Below, piece by piece: positions 1 to 4,916 of a stretch of 17,812 bases of DNA. How positions within the stretch are numbered: position 1 is the stretch's first letter; each line of letters starts with the position of its first letter. The translations under genes and the position numbers were made by a program. The DNA comes from Oscillospiraceae bacterium (GTDB taxonomy: Bacteria; Bacillota; Clostridia; Oscillospirales; Butyricicoccaceae). The stretch covers positions 1 through 17,812 of the forward strand of contig CADBTM010000065.1 in NCBI GenBank assembly GCA_902797555.1, given 5' to 3'. The notes under the pieces are model-generated. The model did no database searches and was not told where the DNA came from. It was given only the letters and a program-made list of their open reading frames with translations.

Positions 1-318
1 GCGTGGCAGGAGTATGAGCAAAAGAGCAAAGGGCAGCAGCCCGGACAGCAGGCCGATACCGCCCGGGATATCATGGGTTTTTTCGTCCGCTTCGGCACGC
101 TGCGGGGCACCGACCCCGCCGGGGAGCCGGCGCAGGAAACCGTAAAGGCGCTGCAGGACTATATCTCCGAGCATATGTACACCTGTACCAAGGAGATTTT
201 GTCCGGCCTTGGCAAAATGTACGACGCCGGAGGAGCGTTCACCCAAAACATCGACGCCGCCGGAGGGGAGGGCACCGCCCACTTTGCCGCCCTTGCCATC
301 GAAGCGTACTGCAAATAA
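1..318 (+). CDS. TipAS-domain MerR-family regulator, C-terminal fragment
   Basis: The reading frame is open from base 1 and stops with TAA at 316-318, so only the last 105 residues of a longer protein are present. The visible part begins with AWQEYEQKSKGQ and is helical with aromatic and acidic residues (FVRFGTLRGTDP, ISEHMYTCTKEILSGLGKMY). This matches the C-terminal TipAS antibiotic-recognition domain of MerR-family activators such as TipA and Mta. In that family the domain binds a small molecule in the cytoplasm and the DNA-binding helix-turn-helix lies at the N-terminus, here outside the window. The gene ends a few bases before a shared hairpin terminator. The domain call is by sequence resemblance only; the missing N-terminus cannot be checked. 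Confidence 0.8.
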   Translation, partial: AWQEYEQKSKGQQPGQQADTARDIMGFFVRFGTLRGTDPAGEPAQETVKALQDYISEHMYTCTKEILSGLGKMYDAGGAFTQNIDAAGGEGTAHFAALAIEAYCK

Positions 319-321
319 GAA

Positions 322-350
322 AAAATCGCCGCACAGCGGCGATTTTCTTT
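322..350. terminator. bidirectional intrinsic terminator
   Basis: An 11-bp perfect stem (AAAATCGCCGC at 322-332, GCGGCGATTTT at 336-346) with loop ACA is flanked by A-runs and T-runs on both sides. It sits between two convergent genes, so it can serve the TipAS gene on the plus strand and the ArsC-family gene on the minus strand. Confidence 0.85.
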
Positions 351-407
351 ACTCTGTAAAGCAGCAGCTTTTCTGCGATTCCGGTGAAGGCGACCGAGCA
401 GGTGTCT

Positions 408-764
408 TTATTTCCGCCCCAGCGCGGCTTCCCACTCCGGCTGGCGAAAGCCGGTGAGCACAAAGCCGTCGCCCACAAGAATGGGGCGCTTGACCAGCAT
501 TCCGTCGGTGGACAGCAGGGCAAACTGCTCGTCCTCGGTCATGGAGGGCAGGCGCTTGCTCAGCTCCAGCGCCTTGTACTGCAGTCCGCTGGTGTTGAAA
601 AACCGCTTGAGGGGCAGACCGCTTTTTGCGTGCCATTCCCGCAGCTCGGCCTCGGTGGGGTTTTCCAGCTTGATGTCCCGCAGGTCGTATTTCACGCCCG
701 CTTCCTCCAAAAAGGCCTTTGCCTTCTGGCAGGTGGTGCATTTTGGATAACAGAGAAACAGCAT
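408..764 (-). CDS. ArsC/Spx-family thioredoxin-fold protein
   Basis: This 118-residue protein has the length and layout of the ArsC/Spx/YffB family. The N-terminal strand ends in a CTTC motif (C9 and C12), followed by QKAKAFLEEAGVKYDLRDIK and the GLPLKRFFNTSG segment. The family's conserved Arg-Pro appears in LVKRPILV. Members are small cytoplasmic oxidoreductases or, in Spx itself, RNA polymerase-binding redox regulators. A CxxC pair rather than a lone Cys argues against a classical glutaredoxin-coupled arsenate reductase, and no other ars genes are nearby. It is probably a generic 'arsenate reductase family' protein of unknown substrate. The start is set by AGGAGG 8 nt upstream and by an extended -10 promoter at 796-804. 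Confidence 0.85.
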   Translation of the reverse strand: MLFLCYPKCTTCQKAKAFLEEAGVKYDLRDIKLENPTEAELREWHAKSGLPLKRFFNTSGLQYKALELSKRLPSMTEDEQFALLSTDGMLVKRPILVGDGFVLTGFRQPEWEAALGRK

Positions 765-795
765 TTTTCATCCTCCTGTGGAGTGATTTTTCCTC

Positions 796-804
796 AGTAT
801 ACCA
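796..804 (-). promoter_or_regulatory. extended -10 promoter of the ArsC-family gene
   Basis: On the minus strand this reads TGGTATACT, an extended -10 element. The -35 region about 17 bp further upstream (TTCTCT) is poor, as is usual for extended -10 promoters. The start codon at 764 lies about 30 nt downstream. Confidence 0.5.
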
Positions 805-876
805 TGGGATGCGGGAAAAGAGAAGTGCGGCAGGGGCAAAAAATGACATTTTTCCGCAGAAATCAAAAAATTCCGC

Positions 877-905
877 TTGATTCTGCCTGAAAACTATCCT
901 ATAAT
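877..905 (+). promoter_or_regulatory. sigma-A promoter of the YegP-like gene
   Basis: The -35 is TTGATT (877-882), followed by a 17-bp spacer and a perfect -10 TATAAT (900-905). The AGGAGG ribosome binding site at 939-944 and the ATG at 953 follow in good register, so the untranslated leader would be about 40 nt. Confidence 0.75.
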
Positions 906-952
906 AAAACTATAAAATCCGCTTGCAGTGAAAAGTACAGGAGGTTTGTTTT

Positions 953-1330
953 ATGGGTAAATTTGTTATGAAGCACACCAAGTCCGGCGTCAAGTTCAAT
1001 CTGAAGGCCGGCAACGGCGAGATCATCGCCACTTCTGAGGTTTACAATTCCGACGCGTCCTGCAAAAACGGCATCGAGTCCGTCCGCCGCAACGCCCCTA
1101 TCGCCCCCGTGGAGAATCAGACCGTCGAGGGCTACAAGGTGGAAAAGCACCCCAAGTTCGAGGTCTATACCGACAAGGCCGGCGAGTTCCGCTTCCGCCT
1201 GAAGGCCACCAATGGCCAGATCATCGCCGTCAGCGAGGGCTATAAGGCTCTGGCGTCCTGCATGAACGGCATCGAGTCCGTCAAAAAGAACGCTCCCGAC
1301 GCTCCCGTCGTCGTGGAAGAGGACAAATAA
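953..1330 (+). CDS. YegP-like DUF1508 protein, two tandem repeats
   Basis: This 125-residue protein consists of two copies of the DUF1508/YegP module. Repeat 1 covers about residues 2-50 (FNLKAGNGEIIATSEVY ... CKNGIESVRRNAP). Repeat 2 covers about residues 66-115 (FRFRLKATNGQIIAVSEGY ... CMNGIESVKKNAP). The tail is short and acidic. The family is widespread and small, and no biochemical function is established. Each module has the typical strand pairs ending in the NGIESV[RK][RK]NAP helix. The gene has its own strong promoter and an ideal ribosome binding site and is monocistronic, ending at a strong hairpin. No signal peptide or membrane segment is seen, so it is probably cytoplasmic. Confidence 0.9.
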   Translation: MGKFVMKHTKSGVKFNLKAGNGEIIATSEVYNSDASCKNGIESVRRNAPIAPVENQTVEGYKVEKHPKFEVYTDKAGEFRFRLKATNGQIIAVSEGYKALASCMNGIESVKKNAPDAPVVVEEDK

Positions 1331-1345
1331 TTTCCGACATACTTA

Positions 1346-1377
1346 CAAAAAAGCGCCCGCAGCTGCGGGCGCTTTTT
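1346..1377. terminator. bidirectional intrinsic terminator
   Basis: An 8-bp GC-rich stem (GCGCCCGC at 1353-1360, GCGGGCGC at 1365-1372) with an AGCT loop has A-runs before it and T-runs after it on both strands. It ends the YegP-like gene on the plus strand. On the minus strand it begins at the stop codon of the XRE gene. Confidence 0.9.
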
Positions 1378-1587
1378 CTATTCTTCCTCCGGGCGATATT
1401 CCAGAATATCCCCCGGCTGGCAATCCAGCACGCGGCAAATGGCATTGAGCGTGGAAAAGCGGATGGCGCTGATCTTTCCGGTTTTGATGTTGGAAAGATT
1501 GACGTTGGAGATGCCCACCTGAGCCGCCAGCTGATTGAGGGACATCTTCCGGTCGGCCATCACCCGGTCGAGACGCAAAACGATCAT
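1378..1587 (-). CDS. XRE-family HTH regulator (YozG type)
   Basis: A 69-residue protein that is almost entirely one Cro/C1-type helix-turn-helix: MIVLRLDRVMADRKMSLNQLAAQVGI, then SNVNLSNIKTGKISAIRFSTL, then NAICRVLDCQPGDILEYRPEEE. The recognition helix is around residues 28-38. It is the second gene of a two-gene operon; its ATG lies 11 nt after the stop of the DUF2975 gene, with AGAGGTGG as ribosome binding site. The pairing of a minimal XRE protein with a DUF2975 membrane protein is a recurrent Firmicutes arrangement (yozG-yoaS type). The likely role is control of its own operon through the palindrome at 2149-2171; that link is inference. Confidence 0.88.
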   Translation of the reverse strand: MIVLRLDRVMADRKMSLNQLAAQVGISNVNLSNIKTGKISAIRFSTLNAICRVLDCQPGDILEYRPEEE

Positions 1588-1598
1588 ACTCCACCTCT

Positions 1599-2084
1599 TT
1601 ACAGCGTGTGATCCAGGTCGTCCTGCTGCTCAAAGCCCACCTGAAGCACGGCGGCCAGCAGCCAGAGCAACACGCCCACCATCAGATAGATCCCGTCAAA
1701 CAGGGTGCCCTTGGTGCCGCCAAAGACCTGAAAATCCGTGCTGTAGCCGGGGATGCGGGGCAGCCCGAAGGAGAGGGCGAGATACAGGACGGAGATGATC
1801 TTCATGCAGACGGTCAGCGTTCTGGAAAAGGGACGGGAGTCCAGCGCCGCCTTGATCAGCGCCGCAAAGGCGCACAGCATGGAGGCGAGAAAGACGAGCC
1901 TCGGCGCGGCCTTGATCCAGAATGCGCTTCCCGCACCGTAGGGGATATCCGGGCGAAAGAGGGAGATCACCCCCGCGATGGAATAAAACCCTGTCAAAAA
2001 CAGTGCCGCCCCAAAGGGAAGGGCGATGCGCTTCATAAACTCCTTTTTCTCCGCAGGGTGGTTTTCTGTGTTTTTGTGCATCAT
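1599..2084 (-). CDS. DUF2975-family membrane protein
   Basis: An integral membrane protein of 161 residues from the chosen start. It begins MMHKNTENHPAEKKEFMKR and has four hydrophobic segments: FGAALFLTGFYSIAGVISLF, LVFLASMLCAFAALIKAALD, MKIISVLYLALSFGL and GIYLMVGVLLWLLAAVLQVGF. This is the size and layout of DUF2975. The start at 2084 is chosen because GGAGG (2093-2097) lies 8 nt upstream and a consensus promoter at 2116-2144 would start transcription near 2109. The in-frame ATG at 2144 would therefore be upstream of the transcript. The function of the family is unknown. It is co-transcribed with the XRE regulator, which suggests a membrane partner or effector of that regulator. Confidence 0.85.
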   Translation of the reverse strand: MMHKNTENHPAEKKEFMKRIALPFGAALFLTGFYSIAGVISLFRPDIPYGAGSAFWIKAAPRLVFLASMLCAFAALIKAALDSRPFSRTLTVCMKIISVLYLALSFGLPRIPGYSTDFQVFGGTKGTLFDGIYLMVGVLLWLLAAVLQVGFEQQDDLDHTL

Positions 2085-2115
2085 GTCAGCATCCTCCGCT
2101 TTCTTGGATGGCTCC

Positions 2116-2144
2116 AGCATAGCATGGATTATTATGTTTGTCAA
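2116..2144 (-). promoter_or_regulatory. promoter of the DUF2975-XRE operon
   Basis: On the minus strand: -35 TTGACA (2139-2144), 17-bp spacer, -10 TATGCT (2116-2121). The predicted start near 2109 gives a leader of about 25 nt to the ATG at 2084. Confidence 0.8.
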
Positions 2145-2148
2145 GTAT

Positions 2149-2171
2149 TTTTTAACGATTATCGTTAAAAA
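2149..2171. promoter_or_regulatory. 23-bp palindromic operator candidate
   Basis: A perfect odd-centred palindrome, core TTAACGAT-T-ATCGTTAA, with the symmetry extending to 23 bp. It ends 4 bp upstream of the -35 of the DUF2975-XRE promoter. It lacks the GC-rich stem and T-run of a terminator, and its position suits binding by a dimeric helix-turn-helix protein. The encoded XRE regulator is the obvious candidate, but this is inference. Confidence 0.6.
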
Positions 2172-2183
2172 TAGAGAGAAAGA

Positions 2184-2209
2184 AACCCCGCTGCATATGC
2201 AGCGGGGTT
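2184..2209 (-). terminator. terminator of the infC-rpmI-rplT operon
   Basis: A 26-bp perfect inverted repeat (arms AACCCCGCTGCAT and ATGCAGCGGGGTT) starts 12 nt after the rplT stop. On the minus strand a pyrimidine-rich stretch with T-clusters follows. It separates the ribosomal operon from the promoter of the DUF2975 operon. Confidence 0.8.
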
Positions 2210-2221
2210 CAAAGATCTATC

Positions 2222-2575
2222 TTACAGAGCGGCCTTGGCCTTTTCCACCAGAGCGGTGAAAGCGGCGGCGTCAGAGACAGCCAGCTCAGCCAGCATCTTG
2301 CGGTTGAGCTCGATACCGGCCTTCTTCAGCCCGTTCATGAAACGGCTGTAGTTGATGCCGTTCAGCTTGCAGGCAGCGTTGATGCGGGAGATCCACAGAC
2401 GGCGGAAATCACGCTTTTTCAGCTTGCGGCCCACATAGGCGTAACGCAGGGACTTCATCACCTGCTCGTTGGCTACCTTAAAGTGGTTCTTTTTGTTGCC
2501 CCAGTAACCCTTCGCCAGCTTAATGATCTTTTTTCTTCTTTTGCGCGTCATCATCGCGCCCTTGACTCTTGCCAT
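2222..2575 (-). CDS. rplT: 50S ribosomal protein L20
   Basis: A 117-residue protein beginning MARVKGAMMTRKRRKKIIKLAKGY, with the L20 hallmarks GYWGNKKNHFKVANEQV, the basic run GRKLKKRDFRRLWISRINAA and the C-terminal NRKMLAELAVSD segment. Length is normal for the family. L20 binds 23S rRNA early in large-subunit assembly, and in Firmicutes it also represses its own operon by binding the leader mRNA. It is the last gene of the infC-rpmI-rplT operon, 28 nt after rpmI, with GGAGG about 10 nt before the ATG and a strong terminator behind it. Confidence 0.98.
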   Translation of the reverse strand: MARVKGAMMTRKRRKKIIKLAKGYWGNKKNHFKVANEQVMKSLRYAYVGRKLKKRDFRRLWISRINAACKLNGINYSRFMNGLKKAGIELNRKMLAELAVSDAAAFTALVEKAKAAL

Positions 2576-2603
2576 TGTTTAACTTCCTCCTTCTGACTCC
2601 GGA

Positions 2604-2804
2604 TTATTTGTACGGGACCAGACGCTTCAGCGTCGGAGCGAGAGTGCTGCCGGCGTAGAAGGCTTTGCGCAGATGGCGTTTCCGCTTGGTAGATTTACAG
2701 CCCTTGATGTCGTGACGTCTGTTCATGCTGTTCAGCTTGACCTTACCGGTCTTGGTGACAGCGACACGCTTTTTGGCGCCGGAATGGGTTTTGATTTTCG
2801 GCAT
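2604..2804 (-). CDS. rpmI: 50S ribosomal protein L35
   Basis: A 66-residue, highly basic protein with the full L35 pattern: MPKIKTHSGAKKRVAVTKTGKVK, then RRHDIKGCKSTKRKRHLRKA and the TLKRLVPYK ending. It is a structural protein of the large ribosomal subunit. It lies between infC (46 nt upstream) and rplT (28 nt downstream), the conserved order, with a ribosome binding site AGGAAGGAG about 8 nt before the ATG. Confidence 0.98.
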   Translation of the reverse strand: MPKIKTHSGAKKRVAVTKTGKVKLNSMNRRHDIKGCKSTKRKRHLRKAFYAGSTLAPTLKRLVPYK

Positions 2805-2850
2805 GGTTGCTGCTCCTTCCTAAAAGCAAAGATGCTTTGTGATAAACTTT

Positions 2851-3363
2851 TTATTTTTTGGGGGCGAGAAACATCAGCATTTGGCGGCCCTCCAGCTTGG
2901 CGGCCTTCTCCACCGAGCCAAACTCGGCGCAGGCCTCTGCGAAGCGCTGCATCACGCCAAGACCGATGTCGGTGTGCGCCATCTCGCGTCCGCGAAAACG
3001 GATGCTGGCCTTGACCTTGTCGCCGGACTTCAGAAACTTTTCCGCGGCTTTCACGCGGACCTCGAAATCGTGAACGTCGATTTTGGCGGAAAGGCGGACT
3101 TCCTTGATGTCCACGGTTTTCTGGTTTTTGCGGGCTTCCTTGTCCTTTTTGGCCTGCTCAAACCGGAACTTGCCGTAGTCCATCACCCGGCAGACGGGCG
3201 GTTCGGCCTTGGGCGCGATCTTGACCAGATCCAGACCCCGCTCCACGGCCACATCCATGGCCTGACGGATGGGGACGATGCCCATTTGCGTGCCGTCGCT
3301 GTCGATCAGTCGGACTTCCTTATCACGGATCTCTTCGTTGATCTGATGCTCCAGAGTGCTAAT
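2851..3363 (-). CDS. infC: translation initiation factor IF-3, ATT start
   Basis: IF-3 binds the 30S subunit, blocks premature joining of 50S and checks the start codon-tRNA match. The C-terminal domain is clear (GDKVKASIRFRGREMAHTDIG, KLEGRQMLMFLAPKK), as is the linker (EPPVCRVMDYGKFRFEQ). The first in-frame ATG (3285) would delete the N-terminal NEEIRDKEVRLIDSDG segment that IF-3 needs. In frame 26 codons upstream is ATT at 3363, exactly 7 nt after a perfect AGGAGGTG (3371-3378). A stop lies in frame 8 codons upstream of it and no ATG, GTG or TTG lies between. The ATT start gives 170 residues, the normal length, and rare-codon starts are a known feature of infC that allows IF-3 to repress its own translation. 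Confidence 0.96.
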   Translation of the reverse strand: MSTLEHQINEEIRDKEVRLIDSDGTQMGIVPIRQAMDVAVERGLDLVKIAPKAEPPVCRVMDYGKFRFEQAKKDKEARKNQKTVDIKEVRLSAKIDVHDFEVRVKAAEKFLKSGDKVKASIRFRGREMAHTDIGLGVMQRFAEACAEFGSVEKAAKLEGRQMLMFLAPKK

Positions 3364-3505
3364 GTTTGAACACCTCCTAAAAAATCAAAAACGGGCGGCA
3401 AAACAGCCGTCCGAACAAACGCGCAGACCGACCCGGTCTGTCACGGAATTGTTGACCTCTTCTTAACACATGGAGGTGAGGACGGCAGTCCTGCTTTCTT
3501 TTGCG
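3364..3505 (-). promoter_or_regulatory. L20-type leader with attenuator hairpin
   Basis: The ~140-nt leader of the infC operon holds a 7-bp hairpin (3424-3440) and a smaller one (3479-3492). Just before the ribosome binding site is a terminator-like hairpin: CGGACGGC (3413-3406) and GCCGCCCG (3399-3392) pair with one A-C mismatch around a 6-nt loop, followed by TTTTTT-GA-TTTTTT. Firmicutes infC operons are known to be controlled by L20 binding to such a leader and causing early termination. The layout fits that, but the L20-binding fold itself was not verified. Confidence 0.6.
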
Positions 3506-3510
3506 TAGAT

Positions 3511-3539
3511 AGTATACCAGAGACCATTGCGGTTGTCAA
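3511..3539 (-). promoter_or_regulatory. promoter of the infC-rpmI-rplT operon
   Basis: On the minus strand: -35 TTGACA (3534-3539), 17-bp spacer, -10 TATACT (3511-3516), a near-consensus strong sigma-A promoter. Transcription would start near 3505, leaving the long leader ahead of infC. Confidence 0.85.
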
Positions 3540-3605
3540 GTGATTTTTCCGCACAAAAAGACGAATTGGAAAAAATGGAAAAATCGGCATTTCGACAAAA
3601 GAGCG

Positions 3606-3634
3606 TTGCAATTCGTCTCAAGATCGGTTATAAT
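3606..3634 (+). promoter_or_regulatory. promoter of the DUF1292 gene
   Basis: -35 TTGCAA (3606-3611), 17-bp spacer, -10 TATAAT (3629-3634). It is divergent from the infC promoter, with about 66 bp between the two -35 elements. It also shows that the ATG at 3674, not the in-frame ATG at 3527, is the translation start. Confidence 0.75.
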
Positions 3635-3673
3635 AAAATCACAAATCCAGGGACGGCCGGGGAGGCGAAAAAC

Positions 3674-3967
3674 ATGAAAAGCGAATACGGCAACGATTTT
3701 ATCACGCTGGTGGATGACGAGGGCAAGGAGATCGAGCTGGAGCATCTGGACACCGTGGAATATAACGACGAGACCTATATGGCCTTTCTTCCGGCAAATA
3801 TGTCTCTCGACGACGCGTACGAGCTGGTGATCCTCAAGGTAGAGGTTCAGCCCGACGGCGAAGAAATGCTGGTCACGCTGGACGATGAGGACGAAGAAGA
3901 CGAGATGTTCCAGATCTTTTCCGAACGTCTGGAAGAGACCTTTGAGGACGACGAGGAAGAGCAATAA
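3674..3967 (+). CDS. DUF1292 family protein
   Basis: A 97-residue very acidic protein beginning MKSEYGNDFITLVDDEGKEI, then ELEHLDTVEYNDETYMAFLP, a strand rich in hydrophobics (ELVILKVE) and a Glu/Asp-rich C-terminus. This is the DUF1292 family, nearly confined to Firmicutes, where it is usually found near yrrL/ruvX and greA-type genes; the function is unknown. The start is set by GGGGAGG at 3659-3665, 8 nt before the ATG, and by the promoter at 3606-3634. It has no signal peptide and is probably cytoplasmic. It is followed after only 11 nt by the inverted-repeat element, which may supply its transcript end. Confidence 0.88.
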   Translation: MKSEYGNDFITLVDDEGKEIELEHLDTVEYNDETYMAFLPANMSLDDAYELVILKVEVQPDGEEMLVTLDDEDEEDEMFQIFSERLEETFEDDEEEQ

Positions 3968-3978
3968 TGCGCATGGTC

Positions 3979-4168
3979 TCGCCCTGTCGGGCGGGACGCG
4001 GAGTATTCTTATTTAACCTACACTGTGTTATAAGGGATTGCGGAGTCCGCTCCCCGTTGGCAGACCTCCTGCGCCTACGCAGACGCTGGGAGCCGGCAAA
4101 AGGAGCGGCAGCTTGCCCACCTGCTTCGCGGGTTATTTAACACCTCCGCGTTCTACCCGACAGGGCGA
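3979..4168. repeat. 190-nt inverted-repeat element, MITE-like or structured RNA
   Basis: The outer arms TCGCCCTGTCGGG (3979-3991) and CCCGACAGGGCGA (4156-4168) are perfect complements. After a 4-nt internal loop the pairing resumes with ACGCGGAG (3996-4003) and CTCCGCGT (4144-4151), and a third short helix AACC (4015-4018) with GGTT (4131-4134). Inside are further helices: CCGCTCC (4047-4053) with GGAGCGG (4102-4108), GTTGGC (4056-4061) with GCCGGC (4092-4097, two G-U pairs), and hairpin CTGCG-CCTA-CGCAG (4069-4082). No credible gene lies within. It could be a non-autonomous mobile repeat or a folded leader RNA of the next gene; the sequence alone does not decide. Confidence 0.6.
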
Positions 4169-4177
4169 TTGTTTTTT

Positions 4178-4219
4178 GGCGGAAAACCCGATGCACCGGG
4201 CTTTTCGCCTGATTTTTTA
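4178..4219 (+). terminator. terminator-like hairpin ahead of the flavin reductase gene
   Basis: GGCGGAAAACCCG (4178-4190) pairs with CGGGCTTTTCGCC (4197-4209) with one bulged base on each side, around a 6-nt loop, followed by TGATTTTTT. It lies only 23 nt before the ribosome binding site of the next gene. It may end transcripts from the DUF1292 side, or act as an attenuator for the downstream gene. Confidence 0.65.
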
Positions 4220-4254
4220 TTCTGCAGATCGTTACATCAAAAAGGAGAATGGAT

Positions 4255-4854
4255 ATGGCAAAACTGCAATGGAAGCCGGGGACGCTGCTGGCGCCCAATC
4301 CTCCCGTGCTGGTGAGCTGCGGCACGGTGGACAAGCCCAACGCAATGACGGCGGCGTGGACGGGCATCGTCTGCTCCGAGCCGCCCATGACCTATGTTTC
4401 CATCCGCCCCAGCCGCTATTCCCACGGCATCATCCGGGAGGCGGGGGAGTTCGTCATCAATCTGCCCACCGAAGAAATCGCCCGGGCAACCGACTTTTGC
4501 GGCGTCCGCTCGGGGCGGGACATGGACAAGCTGGCCGCCTGCGGCCTGACAGCCGAGCCCTGCCATTTCGTGAACGCCCCGGCCATCGCCCAATGCCCGA
4601 TTTCTCTGGAGTGTAAAGTAAAAGAGATTGTCCCCCTGGGCAGTCACGATATGTTTCTCGCGGAGATCGTGGGGGTCAATGTGGACGAGCGGTATGTGGA
4701 CGAAAAGGGCGCCCTTCACATCGAGCGCTGCAACCTGCTGGCCTATGCCCACGGCGCCTATTTCGGACTGGGAAAAAGACTGGGCACCTTTGGCTTTTCC
4801 GTGCGGAAAAAGCCGGTTTCCCGCCGCGCTCCGCGAAAAAAACCGAAAAAATGA
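4255..4854 (+). CDS. flavin reductase family protein (flavoredoxin type)
   Basis: A 199-residue protein with the FMN-binding split-barrel pattern. PNPPVLVSCGTVDKPNAMTA and WTGIVCSEPPMTYVSIRPSR form the flavin-binding strands and loop, SHGIIREAGEFVINLPTEE follows, and GVRSGRDMDKLAACGLTAEP and CPISLECKVKEIVPLGSHDM complete the barrel. The family includes NAD(P)H:flavin oxidoreductases and flavoredoxins in the cytoplasm; the electron partner cannot be told. The C-terminus carries an unusual basic tail (VRKKPVSRRAPRKKPKK). The start at 4255 is preferred because AAGGAG (4242-4247) sits 7 nt before it, whereas the in-frame ATG at 4249 is 1 nt from it. No promoter fits between the hairpin at 4178-4219 and the gene, so transcription must come from upstream. 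Confidence 0.9.
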   Translation: MAKLQWKPGTLLAPNPPVLVSCGTVDKPNAMTAAWTGIVCSEPPMTYVSIRPSRYSHGIIREAGEFVINLPTEEIARATDFCGVRSGRDMDKLAACGLTAEPCHFVNAPAIAQCPISLECKVKEIVPLGSHDMFLAEIVGVNVDERYVDEKGALHIERCNLLAYAHGAYFGLGKRLGTFGFSVRKKPVSRRAPRKKPKK

Positions 4855-4864
4855 GAAAAACCCC

Positions 4865-4895
4865 TTGACTGTAAACCTGCTTTATCCCTTATACT
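4865..4895 (+). promoter_or_regulatory. MerR-type promoter with 19-bp spacer
   Basis: -35 TTGACT (4865-4870) and -10 TATACT (4890-4895) are separated by 19 bp, the over-long spacer typical of promoters controlled by MerR-family activators. Within the spacer is a short dyad TAAA-CCTGC-TTTA (4872-4884), a degenerate form of the usual MerR operator dyad. It reads straight into the MerR-RDD gene, so autoregulation is likely. Confidence 0.7.
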
Positions 4896-4916
4896 TTCGC
4901 GCAAAGGAGGGAGAAA

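Noticed and set aside
3527..3673. N-terminal extension of the DUF1292 gene from ATG 3527
   Set aside because: The promoter at 3606-3634 lies inside the extension, and the family N-terminus begins at 3674 with a good ribosome binding site.
3968..4254. FMN riboswitch upstream of the flavin reductase gene
   Set aside because: The conserved FMN riboswitch segments are not present; the structured element here is of another kind.
4038..4616. 192-codon plus-strand frame through the inverted-repeat element into the flavin reductase gene
   Set aside because: It crosses a terminator-like hairpin and overlaps a clear gene in another frame, with no ribosome binding site.
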